DNA from: an uncultured Clostridium sp. | Lineage (GTDB): Bacteria > Bacillota > Clostridia > TANB77 > CAG-508 | Length of the DNA: 6,955 bases | Assembly (NCBI GenBank): GCA_946497585.1 | Contig: CAMMLF010000086.1 | Span: forward strand, 1-6,955 | Direction of reading: 5' to 3' | Shown: positions 4,051-6,955 of the stretch, piece after piece | Position numbering within the stretch: position 1 is the first letter of the stretch | How the letters are laid out: each line of letters begins with the position of its first letter | Notes under the pieces: model-generated | The model's input: only the letters and a program-made list of their open reading frames with translations | The model's database searches: none | Told to the model about the DNA's origin: nothing | Program-made: the position numbers and the translations under genes

Positions 4051-6033
4051 ATGAAAGTTGATTATATAAAAACAATTGGATTTAGAAAATTCAAAGGTGT
4101 ATTTGAAACCAAATTATTTGATACTACTAATATTACTGGAAAAAATCGTTCTGGAAAAAGCAATATACTATATGCAATTGTAAATATAATGTTAGGAACT
4201 AATTTGTCTGGAGATGAAAAATCATGTCTTATACATCGTAAATGCGATGCCTCTTATGGAGAACTGCATTTTACAGATAATCAAGGAATTAAACACATAT
4301 TAGTTCGTGGTAAAAATAAAGTTGGAACAAAAAACAATTTTCTTACTCTTGATGGAAAACCAGTAATTCAAAATGAACTTATTAGCTTTTATAAAGATAA
4401 AAAATTATTTTTATCTATTATAAATCCGCTCTATTTCTTAAGCAAGAAACCTGCAGAACAAAAAGAAATGGTAGATAAGTATTTATCTGATATAAAACCA
4501 TTTGAAATATTTAATAAGTTAAGTGATTTGCAAAAGCAAAATTTACTTAAAAGATATTTTAAAATCCATGTAAGAGAAATATATGATAAATTCACTGAAG
4601 AAGAATTAAAAGAAATTTATTCTTCTTATAAATTACAAGAAATTACTAATAAACAATTCGAGGAATTATCACAAAAGGAATTATTTAGTAGTTTCAAAGA
4701 TGTTATTTTAAGAGATGTAAAATATTATTATATGCTTTCTCCAAAAGAACAAGAGGACTTTATAAATATGCATATATTAAATATATTTATGGATATTGCT
4801 TATGATAATTTAGAACTAGAAGATCAAAAAATATTAGAAGGTATCCCTCAAGATATACCAACTTATATGTCAGAGTTAAATCAAGATATTAAGAAATCTG
4901 AAAGCTATATTACTACTTTAAATGGAAAAATTGATTATGCACAAAATATAGCAGATGAAAAATTACCTGAAACCAAAAAGTTTGAGAAAGAAATTGAACT
5001 TTCACTTGCCTATCAAGAATTAGATTCATTATCTAATAATAAACAAATTAAAGATAAAGAAAATCAAAAGCAAAAAGTAGAAGATTTAGAAAATGAAATT
5101 TTGAATGTATCAACAGAAATCACAGAACTTGAAAAGACAATGAAAACTGGTAAACAAAAATATTTGGCAATTAAAGAAGGTACAAATTGTATCTGCCCTA
5201 CTTGCGAACAACATATACAAAATGAATCAAAAGAAAAGACTATTGCTAATATGAAAAAAGATTTGACAAATGCTTTTAATAGAAAAAATACATTGGAGAC
5301 TAAGCAAAAAGACTTGAAATTCAAACTGGCAATGGAAAGATGTCAATATCACGCATTAGGTGGAGATACTATCATAGATAATAGTAAAAAAATTGCTAAT
5401 CTAAAGGAAAACATAAATAAATTAGAATTAGAAAAAAAAGAGATAGAAAGATTTAATAATGAAATTTCTATCAAAGAAAAAAATATACAAAATGCTAAAA
5501 TTGACATATCTAATTTTAATAAGCAAATTGTTACTCAAAATAAATATATAGAACAATTAAAGGATGCTAGAAAAGTTGCACAAAAGTTATATATTGCATA
5601 CATTGAAGAAAAGATGAAACTTGCTAAACAATATTTAAAAGATGTTAAAGTAAACTTTTATTCTGTATTAAAAACTACTGGAGAAATCAAAGAAGATTTT
5701 ATCATTACATACAAAGGAAATTCTTTGTCTAATCTATCTAGGTCCGAAACTATTGCAACAGCATTAGAATTTGCTAATATGTTTAATCAAATAGCAAGAA
5801 CTAATTTTCCTATTTTTATTGATGATATGGAATCTTGTGCTGATTATGACTTTATAAAAGATTATTCAAGCAATTCACAATTAATAGTATCTAATGTAGT
5901 TAAAGGCTCAAATTTAAAAATTGCAGATTATTATAATACTGATAATTGTACTATTATAAAACCTGTGATAACAAATGCAAAAACTTTCAATACTTATCGC
6001 AAAAATAATACTGCTATTCCAAGAGCAGCATAA
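4051..6033 (+). CDS. SMC/Rad50-like ATPase with zinc hook, 660 aa
   Basis: Starts at ATG 4051, 7 bases after AAAGGAG (4037-4043). It has an ABC-type ATPase head split by a coiled coil: an N-terminal FRKFKG motif and Walker A GKNRSGKSN (residues 30-38), a zinc-hook-like C382-P-T-C385 in the middle of long Lys/Glu-rich helices (about 270-520), the signature LSRSE (562-566), and Walker B PIFIDDME (587-594), with the catalytic glutamate E594. This is the Rad50/SbcC/RecF-like architecture. Such enzymes use ATP to clamp and remodel DNA ends or hairpins, usually with an Mre11/SbcD nuclease, but no nuclease partner is encoded in this window. At 660 aa it is much shorter than SbcC (about 1,000 aa), so it has a short coiled-coil arm. 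About 150-250 is a helical insert of unknown type. The gene has no in-frame CGG and is intact. It likely serves DNA replication, recombination or maintenance of the element. Confidence 0.85.
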   Translation: MKVDYIKTIGFRKFKGVFETKLFDTTNITGKNRSGKSNILYAIVNIMLGTNLSGDEKSCLIHRKCDASYGELHFTDNQGIKHILVRGKNKVGTKNNFLTLDGKPVIQNELISFYKDKKLFLSIINPLYFLSKKPAEQKEMVDKYLSDIKPFEIFNKLSDLQKQNLLKRYFKIHVREIYDKFTEEELKEIYSSYKLQEITNKQFEELSQKELFSSFKDVILRDVKYYYMLSPKEQEDFINMHILNIFMDIAYDNLELEDQKILEGIPQDIPTYMSELNQDIKKSESYITTLNGKIDYAQNIADEKLPETKKFEKEIELSLAYQELDSLSNNKQIKDKENQKQKVEDLENEILNVSTEITELEKTMKTGKQKYLAIKEGTNCICPTCEQHIQNESKEKTIANMKKDLTNAFNRKNTLETKQKDLKFKLAMERCQYHALGGDTIIDNSKKIANLKENINKLELEKKEIERFNNEISIKEKNIQNAKIDISNFNKQIVTQNKYIEQLKDARKVAQKLYIAYIEEKMKLAKQYLKDVKVNFYSVLKTTGEIKEDFIITYKGNSLSNLSRSETIATALEFANMFNQIARTNFPIFIDDMESCADYDFIKDYSSNSQLIVSNVVKGSNLKIADYYNTDNCTIIKPVITNAKTFNTYRKNNTAIPRAA

Positions 6034-6044
6034 AAATTATTTTA

Positions 6045-6073
6045 GAAAAGGCAGATATAGTCTGTCTTTTTCT
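6045..6073 (+). terminator. Intrinsic terminator/attenuator between the ATPase and methylase genes
   Basis: AAAAGGCAGA (6046-6055) pairs with TCTGTCTTTT (6061-6070) with one G-T pair and a 5-base loop (TATAG), and runs into a short T tract (6067-6071). It begins 12 bases after the ATPase stop codon. The methylase ribosome binding site (AAAGGAG, 6081-6087) follows at once, so it probably attenuates rather than fully isolates the downstream genes. Confidence 0.6.
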
Positions 6074-6093
6074 GATTATTAAAGGAGTGCAAA

Positions 6094-6886
6094 ATGTATG
6101 AATTAAAAAATATGGAATTTAAAAAAACTTATGATGAGTTATGTTCTTTTCATGATAGACTAACTATTTTTTCTGATTTCGTAAAGATGTGTGCCATAAG
6201 CATTTATAATTCTTTTGCAAAAAATGAAGAATTAGAAAATGAATATTTAAGAACAATAAATTCCTATAATAAAAAGGAGCAATCGCTATTTATAAAAATG
6301 TTTGGGGAATTGATTATGATGTATGAAGATAGTAAAAAAATCGTAGATATATTAGGGCCAATCTATATGAATATATCATCAAAAAATAGAAATTTAGGTC
6401 AAGTATTTACACCTGAACATATTGCAGAATTAATGGCGGAAATGTCAGTAACTGATGAAAATTCACTTAAAGAAAAAGTCCAAACAAATGGATACATAAC
6501 AGTTATGGATCCGGCCTGTGGTTCTGGACGGATTAGTTTTAGCTTATGCAAAAGTATTAAATGAACACAATATAGATTATCAAAAAGATTTATTTATTGA
6601 TGTAACAGATATTTCAAGTACATGTGTTTATATGACATATATACAATTAGCATTATATGGAATACCTGCAATAGTAAAATGTGGTGATTCAATATCACAA
6701 AAGATGAAGTTTAGAATGGAAACTCCACTATATTTTTTACAATATTGGAAATTTAGAAATGCTTTTGTAAAAAACTCAAAAAATATGATGAACTCAAATC
6801 AAAATGAAATTATTGTTGATAAAACAATACAAAATAAATTTAAAGAGGTTATGATTAAAGGAAATTGTCAAATCTCTTTGTTTTAA
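6094..6886 (+). CDS. N6-adenine DNA methylase-like protein, 263 aa, read through a +1 frameshift at CGG 6529
   Basis: Starts at ATG 6094, 6 bases after AAAGGAG. A helical N-terminus leads to GQVFTPEHIAELMAEM (about 102-117), the segment that precedes motif I in HsdM-like N6-adenine methylases. Motif I, DPACGSG, is residues 139-145. The next codon is CGG (6529-6531); in the zero frame translation ends at TGA 6562-6564. Skipping C6529 gives CGSGGLVLAYAKVLNE and a frame open to TAA 6884-6886. Later come DVTDIS (motif II-like acidic) and VKCGDSI. The (N/D)PP(Y/F) catalytic motif IV is not visible: the nearest stretch is METPLYF and there is no PP in the protein. It therefore probably binds S-adenosylmethionine but may not methylate adenine by the standard mechanism. 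It is followed 19 bases later by a DUF3846-like gene. The CGSGR variant of motif I also exists, so Arg at the shifted position cannot be excluded. Confidence 0.7.
6526..6532 (+). other. +1 frameshift site 3: GGA CGG A
   Basis: The zero frame reads TCT GGA CGG ATT and finishes motif I exactly at GGA; the downstream frame reads GGA TTA GTT TTA GCT. Family motif I pins the change to within one or two codons. There is no homopolymer of four or more at the site. Confidence 0.75.
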
Positions 6887-6905
6887 AAGAAAGGAAGATA
6901 TACAT

Positions 6906-6955
6906 ATGAAAATTAAATGTTTATTAGTAATGCCAAATAAAGAGGTACAAAAAGT
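6906..6955 (+). CDS. Start of a DUF3846-like gene, cut by the window edge
   Basis: ATG 6906 follows AAAGGAAG (6890-6897) by 8 bases and lies 19 bases after the methylase stop, in the same direction. The readable start, MKIKCLLVMPNKEVQKV, matches the typical opening of DUF3846 proteins (MkikvLLVePgKepr.v), small proteins common on plasmids and phages of Bacillota. Only 16 full codons are visible, so the assignment is tentative. Confidence 0.5.
   Translation, partial: MKIKCLLVMPNKEVQK

Noticed and set aside
2191..5324. Leftward open frames at 2191-2475, 3230-3463 and 5064-5324.
   Set aside because: They lie opposite well-supported genes, have low-complexity Phe/Ser/Cys-rich translations typical of antisense shadows, and lack ribosome binding sites.
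2645..6532. Sequencing or assembly errors as the cause of the three frameshifts.
   Set aside because: Not fully excluded, but typical errors fall in homopolymers, whereas these sites would each need an extra C inserted before GG. Other long homopolymer runs in the genes, including the ATPase gene, caused no frame loss.
6518..6886. A separate 122-aa gene starting with GTG 6518.
   Set aside because: It begins inside motif I of the methylase and continues that fold in the +1 frame. It has no ribosome binding site and is better read as the second half of one frameshifted gene.

Overview
The DNA is very AT-rich (about a quarter G+C by eye) and has strong AGGAGG-type ribosome binding sites, which suggests a low-GC Gram-positive (Bacillota) host. 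The gene set is that of a mobile element (plasmid, phage-plasmid or integrative element), not a chromosomal core: a DUF4313-like protein, a protein resembling the Gp3-type recombination directionality factor (RDF), an SMC/Rad50-like ATPase, an N6-adenine methylase-like protein and a DUF3846-like start. There are no rRNA, tRNA, transposase or CRISPR features.

Layout. Positions 1-189 hold the first codons of a leftward gene that leaves the window, an array of TTATGTTACATATAA boxes (three direct, one inverted) and a 27-bp palindrome. Positions 190-854 hold two small leftward genes in an operon. From a divergent intergenic region (855-1079) everything else runs rightward: a zinc-ribbon/SHOCT protein (1080-1766) with a terminator; a promoter followed by a roughly 240-nt chain of stem-loops ending in a terminator-like hairpin (about 1911-2148); then a DUF4313-like protein (2225-2587), the RDF-like protein (2611-3691), a 72-aa SH3-like protein (3819-4038), the SMC/Rad50-like ATPase (4051-6033), the methylase-like protein (6094-6886) and the start of a DUF3846-like gene (6906 to the edge).

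The main observation concerns three of these genes: the RDF-like protein, the 72-aa protein and the methylase-like protein. Each is broken by a +1 reading-frame change, and each change falls on an in-frame CGG codon (2647, 3861, 6529). These are the only three in-frame CGG codons in any gene here. The intact genes use CGA, CGT, CGC and AGA for arginine but never CGG. In each case, skipping the C so that the next codon is GGN (glycine) restores a sensible protein: ...LPVI|GRIQHG..., ...VFVY|GPGENAG..., ...DPACGSG|GLVLAYA.... In the methylase the family motif pins the shift to within a codon or two. This points to CGG acting as a +1 frameshift signal, either because no tRNA reads it or because a CGGN quadruplet is decoded. 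An artefact is possible, but three independent insertions of a C before GG is not a usual error pattern.

The rightward genes look like one or two transcription units for element maintenance: excision control, DNA-end or structure handling, and methylation. A structured leader and an attenuator-like hairpin ahead of the methylase may set levels, and completion of three of the products would depend on the CGG frameshift.
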